Assembly (NCBI GenBank): GCA_902576115.1
Contig: CACGUE010000009.1
Coordinates: forward strand, 1 to 42,787
Source: an uncultured Pelagibacteraceae bacterium
GTDB lineage: Bacteria > Pseudomonadota > Alphaproteobacteria > Pelagibacterales > Pelagibacteraceae
Direction of reading: 5' to 3'
DNA: 42,787 nt
Of this stretch, positions 1-8,403 are shown in pieces. The notes below the pieces were generated by a model. It was given only the letters and a program-made list of their open reading frames with translations, was not told the origin of the DNA and did not search any database. The position numbers and the translations under genes were made by a program. Position 1 is the first letter of the stretch. Every line of letters begins with the position of its first letter.

Positions 1-583
1 AAGCACAAGTTAAAGTTAATAATGAATATATAGACAATAGTCTTAGAGAAACTTCTTTAGTTTTAGGAAAAATTTTTTCAGAAGTATCATTAGATGAAAT
101 ATTGAAAAGTTGCATGCCTCCTATATTCATTAAAGGCATTAAAGTGATTGCCATTACGATAATTCCAATACCACCAAACCATTGCAACATTCCTCTCCAA
201 AGTAATATCGCTTTAGACGTTTCATTTAGATTCTTGATAATTGTAGATCCTGTTGTTGTAATACCAGACATGCTCTCAAAAAACGCATCTGTAAAACTCA
301 AATCCGTACTAGAAAAAATTAAAGGTAAAGAACCAAATATAGCAATACTTAACCATGAAAGTGCTGTGAGTAAAAAAGCTTGAGGTAAACTTATCTTTTT
401 ATTGTGATCATAATTAGAAATGAAAAATAAAAAACCAAAGACAATAGTAACGATCATTGATCCGATAAATCCTGCATCAATTTGATCAAATATTAATTGA
501 ACCAAAATAGGTACAATCATTGAAAGTCCTAAAATAATTTGCAAAACCCCTAATGTGAAAAAGACAGTTTTATAATTGGACAT
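1..583 (-). CDS. trkH: Trk-type potassium uptake protein TrkH (partial, C-terminus outside window)
   Basis: This is the integral membrane, ion-conducting subunit of the Trk potassium uptake system, which normally works with the NAD-binding subunit TrkA; trkA is not in the window. The reading frame is open from an ATG at 583 to the window edge, giving 194 residues of a family usually near 480, so the C-terminal portion lies outside. The N-terminus (MSNYKTVFFTLGVLQIILG) begins a membrane hairpin, and residues about 100-120 carry the first selectivity-filter segment SGITTTGSTI typical of TrkH/KtrB. The segment WRGMLQWFGGIGII follows, as in TrkH. It is divergent from the lysyl-tRNA synthetase gene with an 86-base gap. 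A plus-strand ORF lying inside it is an antisense shadow. The family call is firm. Confidence 0.93.
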   Translation of the reverse strand, partial: MSNYKTVFFTLGVLQIILGLSMIVPILVQLIFDQIDAGFIGSMIVTIVFGFLFFISNYDHNKKISLPQAFLLTALSWLSIAIFGSLPLIFSSTDLSFTDAFFESMSGITTTGSTIIKNLNETSKAILLWRGMLQWFGGIGIIVMAITLMPLMNIGGMQLFNISSNDTSEKIFPKTKEVSLRLLSIYSLLTLTCA

Positions 584-669
584 TTTGAATGGACATTATT
601 TTATGGTAAATAAATTTCAACTCTATATGAATTATTAAAAAGGCTGATATTAAGGATATTTAAGTAGTT

Positions 670-2238
670 GTGATAGATAAAACAAATTTTGACAAAACAA
701 ACGCTTGGCCATTTGTTGAGGCTAAAAAGCTATTAAGAGAGAGAAAATCAAACATAGAAAAAAAAAATAAAATAGTTTTACAAACTGGTTATGGCCCTAG
801 TGGTCTACCTCATATAGGTACATTTGGAGAAGTTGCAAGGACCACAATGATTGTCAACGCTCTTGATCATTTAACAGATATTCCAAAGGAAATTATTACA
901 TTTTCTGATGATATGGATGGTCTTAGAAAAGTACCTGAAAATGTTCCAAATCAAGAAAAGCTCAAAAATAATCTTCACAAACCTTTAACGGATGTCCCTG
1001 ATCCATTTGAAAAGTTTAGTAGTTTTGGAGAACATAATAATAATATGTTGAAACAATTTCTTGATAATTTTAAATTTAAATATTCATTTAAAAGTTCTAC
1101 AGAACTATACAAGTCTGGTTATTTTAATGACACCCTAAAATTAGTTCTAGAAAATTATGAAAAAATTATGGAAATAATTCTTCCTACTTTAGGCAAAGAA
1201 AGACAGAAAACCTATTCCCCCTTTTTACCAATATGCCCAGAAACTGGAAAAGTTCTTGAAATACCTGTTTTAGAAATTGATTCGAAATCTTCAAAAATTA
1301 TATTTGATAATAATGGATCAAAATTGGAAAAAAGTATTTTAGATGGAAACTGCAAATTGCAATGGAAAGTTGATTGGGCAATGAGATGGTACGCTTTAGA
1401 TGTTGATTTTGAAATGTATGGAAAGGATTTAATTGAGAGTGCAATTCTTTCAACTAAGATTATTAAAACATTAGGTAAATCTAACCCATCTGGTTTTGCT
1501 TATGAACTTTTTTTGGACGAAAAAGGTGAAAAAATATCTAAATCAAAAGGTAATGGAGTAACTATAGATGAATGGCTGAATTATGCATCTCCTCAAAGTC
1601 TATCTCTTTACATGTATCAAAATCCAAAAAGAGCAAAAAAATTGTACAGAGAAGTTGTTCCAAAAGCTGTTGATGAATATCTAGATTTTATAGAAAAAGG
1701 AAAAACTCAAAATGATTTACAGAAGTTAATGAATCCAGTTTGGCATGTACACAATGGATCAATGCCAGAGGAAAATACAATTATGACTTTTTCAATGCTA
1801 TTAAATTTAGTTGAAACAAGTAATGCGGACAGCAAAAAATTACTTTGGAAATTTGTAAAAAAATACAAGTCAGAAATTAATGAAAATGATCATCCAATTT
1901 TTGATAATTTAATTGAATATGCAATAAAATATTTCAATGATGTTATAAAAACAAAAAAAATTTACAAAACTCCAAATGAAAAAGAGAAAGTTGCACTGAA
2001 AGCATTAATTAAGTCTTTAGATAATTGTAATGATAAAATGACTCCTGAAGATATTCAGACAAATATTTTTACCGTAGGAAAAGAAAATGGTTATAAAGAA
2101 AATTTAAGAGAATGGTTTAAGCTTATCTATAAGGTTGTATTTGGTGACGAAAATGGACCTAGAATGGGCTTCTTCATTAGTTTTTTTGGAGTAAATGAAA
2201 CCAAAGAATTGATAAGAAAAAAGGTTGAAAATGTTTAA
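670..2238 (+). CDS. lysK: Class I lysyl-tRNA synthetase
   Basis: This cytoplasmic enzyme charges tRNA-Lys with lysine using ATP. It belongs to the class I (archaeal-type) LysRS family, not the class II LysS of most bacteria; alphaproteobacteria are a known exception that uses class I. The class I Rossmann signatures are present: a HIGH-type motif HIGT near residue 48 within GYGPSGLPHIGT, and a KMSKS-type motif KISKSKG near residue 290. The length, 522 residues, is normal for the family. The start is GTG at 670, preceded by AAGGAT about 11 bases upstream; no better ATG is near. The 3' end overlaps the start of pyrD, so the two are probably co-transcribed. Confidence 0.95.
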   Translation: MIDKTNFDKTNAWPFVEAKKLLRERKSNIEKKNKIVLQTGYGPSGLPHIGTFGEVARTTMIVNALDHLTDIPKEIITFSDDMDGLRKVPENVPNQEKLKNNLHKPLTDVPDPFEKFSSFGEHNNNMLKQFLDNFKFKYSFKSSTELYKSGYFNDTLKLVLENYEKIMEIILPTLGKERQKTYSPFLPICPETGKVLEIPVLEIDSKSSKIIFDNNGSKLEKSILDGNCKLQWKVDWAMRWYALDVDFEMYGKDLIESAILSTKIIKTLGKSNPSGFAYELFLDEKGEKISKSKGNGVTIDEWLNYASPQSLSLYMYQNPKRAKKLYREVVPKAVDEYLDFIEKGKTQNDLQKLMNPVWHVHNGSMPEENTIMTFSMLLNLVETSNADSKKLLWKFVKKYKSEINENDHPIFDNLIEYAIKYFNDVIKTKKIYKTPNEKEKVALKALIKSLDNCNDKMTPEDIQTNIFTVGKENGYKENLREWFKLIYKVVFGDENGPRMGFFISFFGVNETKELIRKKVENV

Positions 2239-3271
2239 TCTTATAAGACCTTTTATATTTAAATTTAGCCCTGAAGTTGCACACTCACTAGCAATAAAGG
2301 CTTTAAAGTTAAATCAGATACCAGCTATAGATAAAACAACCAGAGTTACTATCCAAACTAAATTTTTAAACAAAACCTTAAATTCTCCTCTAGGTGTTGC
2401 TGCTGGATTTGATAAAAATGCAGAAGTTTACAATCCTCTATACAAACTTGGATTTAGTTTTGTTGAGGTAGGTACAATTACACCTAAACCACAAATAGGA
2501 AATCCAAAGCCAAGAGTGTTCAGATTGGAAGAAGATGAGGCTTTAATTAATAGACTTGGATTTAACAATATTGGATCAGAAGAAAGTAAAAAAAATATTG
2601 AAAATAATTCACCTAATGGATTACTTGGAATTAATATAGGACCTAATAAAGATACTGAAAACAGAGTTGAAGATTATCTAATTTGTTTCAGAAAATTTCA
2701 TAATTTAGCAGACTATATTACGATTAATATCTCTTCTCCTAACACAGAGAATTTAAGAAACTTTCACAAAAATGAAGAGTTAGATAATCTTTTAAAATGT
2801 ATAAATGAAGAAAAGAAAAATTTAAATTCAAATGTACCAATAGCAGTCAAAGTATCTCCTGATATTGATGAAAAAAGTATTGATGAAATCTCAGAACTTT
2901 TTTTAAAATATAATGTTCAAATAGTTATAGTTTCAAATACGACAGATAGAAATAGAGAAAATATATATAATATAAATAAATTAGAGAAAGGTGGTTTGTC
3001 TGGAAAACCACTTGAAAATATCTCTAATGAATTAATTAATAAATTTTTTAAATTAGTTGGAAAAAAAATCTTAATAATTGGAGTTGGAGGTGTTGACTCT
3101 GCCGATGGCGTTTTTAATAAAATTGTAAGCGGTGCAACTCTTGTGCAATTGTATACAGGTATGGTTTATAAAGGACCAACTATTGCTTCAAAGATTAATA
3201 AAGATCTCGACGAAATTGTAAAAAGAGAAGGTTTTAAAAATATTTCTGAAGCTATTGGAACAAAAAATTAA
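2231..3271 (+). CDS. pyrD: Dihydroorotate dehydrogenase (quinone), class 2
   Basis: This FMN enzyme oxidises dihydroorotate to orotate in pyrimidine synthesis and passes electrons to membrane quinone. Class 2 traits are visible: an N-terminal membrane-associating helix (FNLIRPFIFKFSPEVAHSLA), then the barrel with PLGVAAGFDKNAE, the INISSPNTENLR segment, and the phosphate-binding IIGVGGVDSADG stretch near residue 285. The catalytic serine typical of class 2 sits in the ISSPNT segment. I chose the ATG at 2231 (MFNLIRPF); a TTG at 2225 would add only two residues. The gene overlaps lysK by 8 bases, suggesting translational coupling. Length of 346 residues is normal. Confidence 0.95.
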   Translation: MFNLIRPFIFKFSPEVAHSLAIKALKLNQIPAIDKTTRVTIQTKFLNKTLNSPLGVAAGFDKNAEVYNPLYKLGFSFVEVGTITPKPQIGNPKPRVFRLEEDEALINRLGFNNIGSEESKKNIENNSPNGLLGINIGPNKDTENRVEDYLICFRKFHNLADYITINISSPNTENLRNFHKNEELDNLLKCINEEKKNLNSNVPIAVKVSPDIDEKSIDEISELFLKYNVQIVIVSNTTDRNRENIYNINKLEKGGLSGKPLENISNELINKFFKLVGKKILIIGVGGVDSADGVFNKIVSGATLVQLYTGMVYKGPTIASKINKDLDEIVKREGFKNISEAIGTKN

Positions 3272-3273
3272 TC

Positions 3274-3302
3274 TTGACTGGTATTCTTTAAGACCATATA
3301 CA
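3274..3302 (+). promoter_or_regulatory. Sigma70-type promoter of rpmB
   Basis: A -35 box TTGACT at 3274-3279 and a -10 box TATACA at 3297-3302 are separated by exactly 17 bases in the short gap between pyrD and rpmB. The expected transcription start is near 3308-3310, only about 5-7 bases before the rpmB ATG, so the mRNA would be nearly leaderless. This is a sequence match only. Confidence 0.7.
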
Positions 3303-3314
3303 TCTTGAAAATTT

Positions 3315-3596
3315 ATGTCTAAAAAATGCGAACTTACTGGTAAAATTCCTCTAAAAGGCCATAATGTTAGTCACGCTAACAATAAAACCAAGAGAAGATT
3401 TCTTCCAAATTTAAAGAAAGTAAAATTTAAAAGTGAACTTTTAAAAAAATCCCTGAGATTAACAGTTTCAAATGCAGGTGTTAGATCTGTAGATAAAAAA
3501 GGTAGCTTTGATAATTTCTTAAAATCTGCAAAATCAAGAGATTTATCATTAAGATTAAAAAAGCTTAAAAAATCATTAGTTGCAAAAACAGCATAA
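3315..3596 (+). CDS. rpmB: 50S ribosomal protein L28
   Basis: L28 is a structural protein of the large ribosomal subunit. The N-terminal [25 protein letters not shown] pattern, here seen from residue 5, is the family hallmark: the C-x-TGK segment followed by [11 protein letters not shown] and then LPNL. At 93 residues it fits the alphaproteobacterial form, which is somewhat longer than the E. coli protein (78). It is very basic, as expected for an rRNA-binding protein. The sequence just before the ATG (AAAATTT) has no Shine-Dalgarno match; together with the promoter immediately upstream this suggests near-leaderless translation. The stop codon TAATG overlaps the start of the next gene by one base. 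Confidence 0.97.
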   Translation: MSKKCELTGKIPLKGHNVSHANNKTKRRFLPNLKKVKFKSELLKKSLRLTVSNAGVRSVDKKGSFDNFLKSAKSRDLSLRLKKLKKSLVAKTA

Positions 3597-4144
3597 TGAA
3601 TAAAGTTTTCCTTACTCTCTCATTTTTAATGGGATTGGTTGTGCTAGCATCTAATTATTTAGTTCAATTTCCTATAAAATATTACGGTTTAGAGGAAATT
3701 TTAACTTACGGTGCTTTTAGTTATCCAATTGCATTTTTAATTACAGATTTAGCCAACAGATCCTTTGGAAAATTAGTAGCTAGAAAAATTGTCTATATAG
3801 GCTTCACAATTGGAATTTTGTTTACTTTGATATTTTCAACTAATTTTACTGATCTTATTTCTATAAGAATAGCAATTGGTTCAGGAACAGCTTTTATAAT
3901 TGCTCAACTTTTAGATGTTCAGATATTTGATCAATTTAGACAAAAGAAGTGGTTTATAGCACCTTTGACGTCTTCTTTAATAGGTTCAACAGTTGATACT
4001 TTTTTATTTTTCTCAATATCATTCTATGGAACGGGAATTCCTTGGGTAACTTTATCGTTAGGAGATCTTGCGGTAAAAATATTTGTTGCTCTTGTAATGT
4101 TGATACCTTTTAGATTACTACTCGGCACACTAAAAGCAGCATAA
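3596..4144 (+). CDS. yhhQ: YhhQ/VUT-family queuosine precursor transporter
   Basis: An integral inner-membrane protein of 182 residues with about six hydrophobic segments. It matches the YhhQ (DUF165/VUT) family, members of which import queuosine precursors such as preQ0/preQ1 for tRNA modification. Visible family features are the early TYGAFSYPIAFLITDLANRSFGK stretch, including the LxTDxxNxxFGK motif near residues 48-60, the AQLLDVQIFDQFR segment near residue 105, and the SSLIGSTVDTFLFF segment near residue 127. The start ATG overlaps the rpmB stop by one base, so it is likely expressed from the rpmB promoter. Its stop codon abuts the stop codon of agmatine deiminase on the other strand with no base between them. 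The substrate is inferred from the family. Confidence 0.85.
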   Translation: MNKVFLTLSFLMGLVVLASNYLVQFPIKYYGLEEILTYGAFSYPIAFLITDLANRSFGKLVARKIVYIGFTIGILFTLIFSTNFTDLISIRIAIGSGTAFIIAQLLDVQIFDQFRQKKWFIAPLTSSLIGSTVDTFLFFSISFYGTGIPWVTLSLGDLAVKIFVALVMLIPFRLLLGTLKAA

Positions 4145-5197
4145 CTAAATTTTAGGTTCTTGTTGGGTCATGCAATGTATTGCACCAAATCCCCATATCA
4201 ATTTGCTACAGTCAACTGTTTCGATTTTTCTATTTCTAAAGTAATTTTTGAAAATTTTAATTGCAATATTGTCTTCTTTTACTCTGAATATTGGAAGAAT
4301 TATTTTTTTATTACAAATATAAAAATTCATATAACTTGCAGGAACTCTTGTATTCTCAATATAAATTGGTGAAGGCATAGGAACTTTTATAATTTTGAAT
4401 TTCTTTCCTTTCTCACACTTACTTTCTTTCAATATTTTTAAATTCTTATTTAGGTTTTTATAATTTATATCTTTTTTATTATTTTCAACCGCAGTCATAA
4501 TCGTATTTCTTGAAACAAATCTTGTTATGTCATCAACATGTCCATGTGTATCATCGCCTGCAATTCCTTTTTTAAGCCATATAAAGTTTTTTATATTTAA
4601 GTATTTATTAAACATTTTTTCGTAGTCCTTCTTTTTAAAATTTTTATTTCTTTCTTGAATTTTGCTTAACAAACATTCTTCAGTTAATAGAATTGTACCT
4701 GAGCCATTTACATCAAACGCCCCTCCTTCCATGATTATTTTTCTAATTCTGCCTTTTTTTTTGATTATTGGATCAATCTTTTTAAAATTAGCAATTTTGC
4801 TAATACTATTATTGATTTTATTGTCATTTTTATAATTATTATACTTTGACCAACCGTTAAAACCAAAATTTAGTATTACTTTTTTCTTTTCAACTTTATT
4901 TGTTATAAATATGGGTCCAGAATCTCTTAACCATATCCTGTCAGTTTTAATATAGCGGAAGTTGATATTTTTAATTTTATTAAGTTTTATTAATTTTTTT
5001 ATATTTTTTATATTTTTGCTAACGATTAAGTTAATTTTTTGATTTTTTGAAATTTTTTTTATAATCTTTAAAATTACTTCTGGAATAAATTGATATAATC
5101 CAGGCCAATCATTTTTATTATAAGGCCAAGCAATCCAAACTGAATTTTGAGGCTCCCATTCAGCCGGCATTCTAAATCCATTAAAGTTTTCATTCAT
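4145..5197 (-). CDS. aguA: Agmatine deiminase
   Basis: It hydrolyses agmatine to N-carbamoylputrescine and ammonia, the first step of the agmatine route to putrescine. The protein belongs to the guanidino-group-modifying (PAD-type) fold. It begins with MPAEWEPQNSVWIAWP, typical of AguA, and carries the substrate-binding EGGAFDVNGSGTILLTEECLL block near residue 157, the GDDTHGHVDDITRF block with the catalytic His near residue 215, and the nucleophilic Cys in GAIHCMTQQEP at residue 342. At 350 residues it has family-typical length. It overlaps the upstream amidase gene by 8 bases and is the last gene of the polyamine operon. The gene is unusually rich in Lys/Asn/Ile codons, fitting the genome's AT bias. 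Confidence 0.94.
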   Translation of the reverse strand: MNENFNGFRMPAEWEPQNSVWIAWPYNKNDWPGLYQFIPEVILKIIKKISKNQKINLIVSKNIKNIKKLIKLNKIKNINFRYIKTDRIWLRDSGPIFITNKVEKKKVILNFGFNGWSKYNNYKNDNKINNSISKIANFKKIDPIIKKKGRIRKIIMEGGAFDVNGSGTILLTEECLLSKIQERNKNFKKKDYEKMFNKYLNIKNFIWLKKGIAGDDTHGHVDDITRFVSRNTIMTAVENNKKDINYKNLNKNLKILKESKCEKGKKFKIIKVPMPSPIYIENTRVPASYMNFYICNKKIILPIFRVKEDNIAIKIFKNYFRNRKIETVDCSKLIWGFGAIHCMTQQEPKI

Positions 5198-6074
5198 CTG
5201 CAGGATTTTTTAGTATGCCTTTATAAAAATCGATTCTTCTATCCCTTAAAAAGGGCCAATGCTCTCTAGCTGAATCAATTTTTTTATAGTTTATTTCACG
5301 AATTAAAATTTCTTCTTTTTTATTCCCAAGTTTTCCAATTATTTGCCCACTAGGATCTATAATCATTGAGTTTCCCCAGAATTCTATTTTCTTCTTACCT
5401 TTTTTTTCTGTTCCAACTCTATTTATAGCAACCACATAAGTACCATTTGCGATTGCGTGAGATTTTTGCATTGTTATCCAAGAGTCTAGTTGAGATTTTC
5501 CAAATTTCTTTTTTTCTTTAGGATGCCATCCAATAGCAGTAGGATAAAAAATTATTTGTGCACCTTTAAGTGCAGTCAATCTTGCAGCTTCCGGGAACCA
5601 TTGATCCCAACAAATTAAAGATCCAATTTTACCAAATTTTGTTTTAACAGATTTAAAACCTAAATCTCCAGGAGTAAAATAAAATTTTTCATAATAACCA
5701 GGATCATCTGGTATATGCATTTTTCTATATTTCGATAAAATTTTACCTTTCTCGCTAATAACGATACTAGTATTATGGTAGAAGCCATGTGTTTTTTTTT
5801 CAAATAATGAAATCATTAATACTATTTGTAAATCTTTGGCTAATTCACAAAATATTTTTGTAGTTCTACCAGGTATTTTTTCTGCTAGCTTAAAGTTGGA
5901 ATGACTTTCTGTTTGACAAAAATAATTTGATAAAAATAGTTCTGGCACACAAATTATTTTAGCTTTTTTTGATGCTGCTTTTTTTATATTTTTAATAGCT
6001 GAATTTATATTTTTTTGAATATTATCTGAAATTTTGCTTTGAATAATTCCAATTTTTACTTTTTTGATCATCAA
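5190..6074 (-). CDS. aguB: N-carbamoylputrescine amidase
   Basis: A nitrilase-superfamily amidase that converts N-carbamoylputrescine to putrescine, carbon dioxide and ammonia. The catalytic Glu-Lys-Cys triad is visible: Glu45 in CVPELFLSNYF, Lys in KYRKMHIPDDPGYYEK near residue 118, and Cys in GSLICWDQWFPEAAR near residue 154. The CWDQWFPE and FTPGD segments are specific to the AguB branch. The length, 294 residues, is as expected. It overlaps agmatine deiminase by 8 bases, and its start immediately follows the stop of the deoxyhypusine-synthase-like gene. The neighbour relation with AguA makes the function assignment strong. Confidence 0.94.
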   Translation of the reverse strand: MMIKKVKIGIIQSKISDNIQKNINSAIKNIKKAASKKAKIICVPELFLSNYFCQTESHSNFKLAEKIPGRTTKIFCELAKDLQIVLMISLFEKKTHGFYHNTSIVISEKGKILSKYRKMHIPDDPGYYEKFYFTPGDLGFKSVKTKFGKIGSLICWDQWFPEAARLTALKGAQIIFYPTAIGWHPKEKKKFGKSQLDSWITMQKSHAIANGTYVVAINRVGTEKKGKKKIEFWGNSMIIDPSGQIIGKLGNKKEEILIREINYKKIDSAREHWPFLRDRRIDFYKGILKNPADE

Positions 6075-7115
6075 TCAAAATATTTTAGAAAAGTTTTTTC
6101 TGTCTCTATTTTTCCACTCTCCAGTATGATAGGCGTCACTTACTATTAATGGTAAAACACTGGTAGCTTCAGCAAATACCATTTGTTCTTTGGTAGTATC
6201 AACCTTACCCCATGAACTTGCTTCTTTTAATGTTGAACTACTGCAAGCTCCATCTCTTGAGTCAGCAACAGTAATTTGTATTGCATATTTGTGCATATCT
6301 ACATTTTTTCCCAAAAGTTCAGCACAAATTACCGTGTCTTGTATAAAGTTTTTAGGAACTCCACCACCAATCATAAATAATCCCGATCCTTTAGATTTAA
6401 TTTTAATCTCTGTTAATTCTCTAAATTCTCTAATTGAGTCTATTGTAATATGATTTTTTGGATTTCTCTCTTGATGCATGACTAATCCAAAACCTGCACT
6501 TGAGTCTGTAAATGCAGGACAGAATATAGGTACATCGTTATCAAAAGCTGTTTCAATTAAAGAACCTTTCTTTTTAGAATTAGTTTTTAGATATTTGCCA
6601 ATCTCTCTAATAAATTCTCTCGATGTGTAAGACTTTGGCTCAAGTTTGTCTGCTATTTCTCCTATTGTTTTATCACAAACCTGGAGCTCCTCTTCATCGA
6701 TGTAAGTATCATAAATCCTATCTATATAATTGTCTCTAAGTTCATTATCATTTTGATATTGTGACCCTTGGTAATGTTTAAATCCAAGCGCTTCAAAAAA
6801 ATCCATATCTATTATAGATGCTCCAGTTGCTACAATTGCATCTACCATGTTGTATTTAACCATATCTCTATAAATATGCATACATCCAGCGGCAGAAGTA
6901 GACCCTGCAAGAGTTAAGAATATTGTACAATCTTTATCTTTAAGCATTTCATTATATATCTTTGATGCATTAGCAGTTTCTCTTGAAACAAAAGACATTT
7001 TTTCCATAGAAGATATAATTTTTCTAGAATCAAAAGATGTAATATCAATATGTTCAACCTCTTTACTTAAAAAGTCTTTTTTTCTGTTATGATTAAGATT
7101 TTTTGTATCTGACAT
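6075..7115 (-). CDS. Deoxyhypusine synthase family protein, probable homospermidine synthase
   Basis: NAD-dependent aminobutyltransferase family. In eukaryotes and archaea deoxyhypusine synthase modifies eIF5A; bacteria lack that target, and bacterial relatives are known or proposed to make homospermidine from putrescine. Visible family features are TLAGSTSAAGCMHIYRDMV near residue 67, the VATGASIIDMDFFEALG segment near residue 95, and EASSWGKV near residue 304, whose lysine matches the catalytic lysine that carries the aminobutyl imine. At 346 residues it is full length. It sits between a diamine-forming decarboxylase and the agmatine-to-putrescine enzymes, overlapping the decarboxylase gene by one base; this context favours a polyamine product. 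The exact product (homospermidine or another polyamine) is inferred. Confidence 0.85.
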   Translation of the reverse strand: MSDTKNLNHNRKKDFLSKEVEHIDITSFDSRKIISSMEKMSFVSRETANASKIYNEMLKDKDCTIFLTLAGSTSAAGCMHIYRDMVKYNMVDAIVATGASIIDMDFFEALGFKHYQGSQYQNDNELRDNYIDRIYDTYIDEEELQVCDKTIGEIADKLEPKSYTSREFIREIGKYLKTNSKKKGSLIETAFDNDVPIFCPAFTDSSAGFGLVMHQERNPKNHITIDSIREFRELTEIKIKSKGSGLFMIGGGVPKNFIQDTVICAELLGKNVDMHKYAIQITVADSRDGACSSSTLKEASSWGKVDTTKEQMVFAEATSVLPLIVSDAYHTGEWKNRDRKNFSKIF

Positions 7116-8293
7116 TATGCAACAAGAAACTCTTTATTTGTTTCTTTGTCATACATCGTCATTATTGGATTATCACAAACTTCGTAAATACTATCAGAAT
7201 AATATCCATTAAATTGAGTTCTAAATGTCAATCCGTATGCTCCTAATTGACCTAATTCAATGTAATCACCTTCTTTAATATTATTAGGTAGAATAAAAGG
7301 TCCCTTCATATAATCCATGCTATCACATGTTGGTCCATAAAAATCAAATGAAGTCAATTTTTTTGATATAATTCTTCCACTTGTAATTATCCTTGATGGA
7401 TAAACTATATTAGGCACACCTGCATCAAATAAAGTTCCGTATGTTCCATCATTAATATATAGCTTTTGTTTTTTTCTTAAGTTTACTCTCACAATTGTCG
7501 AACCACTTTCTGCAACAATTGCTCGACCTGGCTCACATATAATTTCTGGTTTTTTTTCTAATTTTAATTTATTTAATGAATTTTTTATTTCCTCAAAATA
7601 AGAGTCTAATGATTGAGGAACTAAGTCAGGATAGATTGTTGGAAATCCTCCACCTATATTTATAACATCTGGAACTATTTTTGTTTTTTTTATTATATAT
7701 TTAATTTCATTAATCCCTTTTGAATAGGATATTGGATGCATACATTGCGAACCTACATGAAAACTTAATCCTATTTTTTTTGCATACTGTTTTGTTAATC
7801 TATAAAGCCCTATTGCTTCAGAAGTTTGTGCGCCAAATTTTTTAGATAAATCTATTTCTGCGTGTTCATTAGAAACTGCAACCCTCACAAATAACTCTAA
7901 ATCCTTAGCTTGATTAGTACTATTAAGAATTTTTATTAATTCATCTTTTGTATCTATTGAATAAGTCTTAATATTATATTTGAAATATGCTTCGTTTATA
8001 CTTTCCTTGCTTTTTACAGTATGCATGTAGGAGCATTTTGCATCTGGGCTAATACTTCTAATTGCCTCAACTTCTTTAATTGAAGCGATATCAAAATCAT
8101 TAATTCCGCTTTCCACTATAGTTTTTAATACTAATGGATGCGGGTTAGTTTTAACTGCATATAGGATTTTACCAGGAAATTTATTCTGAAAAAATTTAGA
8201 AGCTATGTTTATACAATCTCTTCTAATACAATAAACAGGTTCTGTTGGTTTCAGTTGATTTACTAATTTATCAACTGATTTAAATTTTTGCAT
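7115..8293 (-). CDS. Ornithine/lysine decarboxylase, PLP fold type III
   Basis: A pyridoxal-phosphate alanine-racemase-fold decarboxylase of 392 residues, the size of alphaproteobacterial ornithine decarboxylases. The PLP lysine is Lys48 in YAVKTNPHPLV. The HVGSQC segment near residue 182 and the glycine-rich GGGFPT loop near residue 217 are as in the family. CEPGRAIVAESG near residue 250 supplies phosphate contacts, and the GPTCDSMD motif has the active-site Cys at about 323. These features fit ornithine (putrescine-forming) or dual ornithine/lysine activity; arginine or diaminopimelate specificity is less likely. It is the first gene of the polyamine operon and overlaps the next gene by one base. 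The upstream leader contains dyad-symmetric elements, listed separately. Confidence 0.9.
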   Translation of the reverse strand: MQKFKSVDKLVNQLKPTEPVYCIRRDCINIASKFFQNKFPGKILYAVKTNPHPLVLKTIVESGINDFDIASIKEVEAIRSISPDAKCSYMHTVKSKESINEAYFKYNIKTYSIDTKDELIKILNSTNQAKDLELFVRVAVSNEHAEIDLSKKFGAQTSEAIGLYRLTKQYAKKIGLSFHVGSQCMHPISYSKGINEIKYIIKKTKIVPDVINIGGGFPTIYPDLVPQSLDSYFEEIKNSLNKLKLEKKPEIICEPGRAIVAESGSTIVRVNLRKKQKLYINDGTYGTLFDAGVPNIVYPSRIITSGRIISKKLTSFDFYGPTCDSMDYMKGPFILPNNIKEGDYIELGQLGAYGLTFRTQFNGYYSDSIYEVCDNPIMTMYDKETNKEFLVA

Positions 8294-8328
8294 TTAAAGC
8301 TCCAAAAAAAATTTAACAAAAAAAACCG

Positions 8329-8343
8329 GCATAACTGCTATGC
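8329..8343 (-). promoter_or_regulatory. Small hairpin plus T-run in the decarboxylase leader
   Basis: Read on the minus strand, GCATA-GCAGT-TATGC forms a perfect 5-bp stem with a 5-base loop, followed by CGG and eight T residues (8318-8325), then a second T-run just before the decarboxylase ATG. This looks like a weak terminator or attenuator about 36 bases upstream of the first polyamine gene. The stem is short, so function is uncertain. Confidence 0.35.
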
Positions 8344-8359
8344 AAGTTTATATAAAACG

Positions 8360-8371
8360 AGCATTTATGCT
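8360..8371. promoter_or_regulatory. 12-bp inverted repeat, possible operator between polyamine operon and regA
   Basis: AGCATTTATGCT is a 12-base inverted repeat (AGCAT-TT-ATGCT) in the 145-base divergent gap. It shares the GCAT/ATGC half-site with the nearby hairpin, so it may be a DNA operator instead of an RNA structure. No regulator can be named from sequence. Confidence 0.3.
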
Positions 8372-8403
8372 GAAAATGAGCCAATGTAAAGTAAAAATGT
8401 ACC

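Noticed and set aside
102..383. Plus-strand ORF of 93 residues inside the trkH region
   Set aside because: The opposite strand gives a continuous, well-recognised TrkH sequence across the same bases, so this is an antisense shadow.
584..669. Search for promoter between trkH and lysK
   Set aside because: No pair of boxes with good match and spacing could be picked out in this AT-rich gap, so none is listed.
2225..2230. TTG start of pyrD adding MK
   Set aside because: The ATG six bases later starts the usual class 2 N-terminal sequence; TTG adds nothing conserved.
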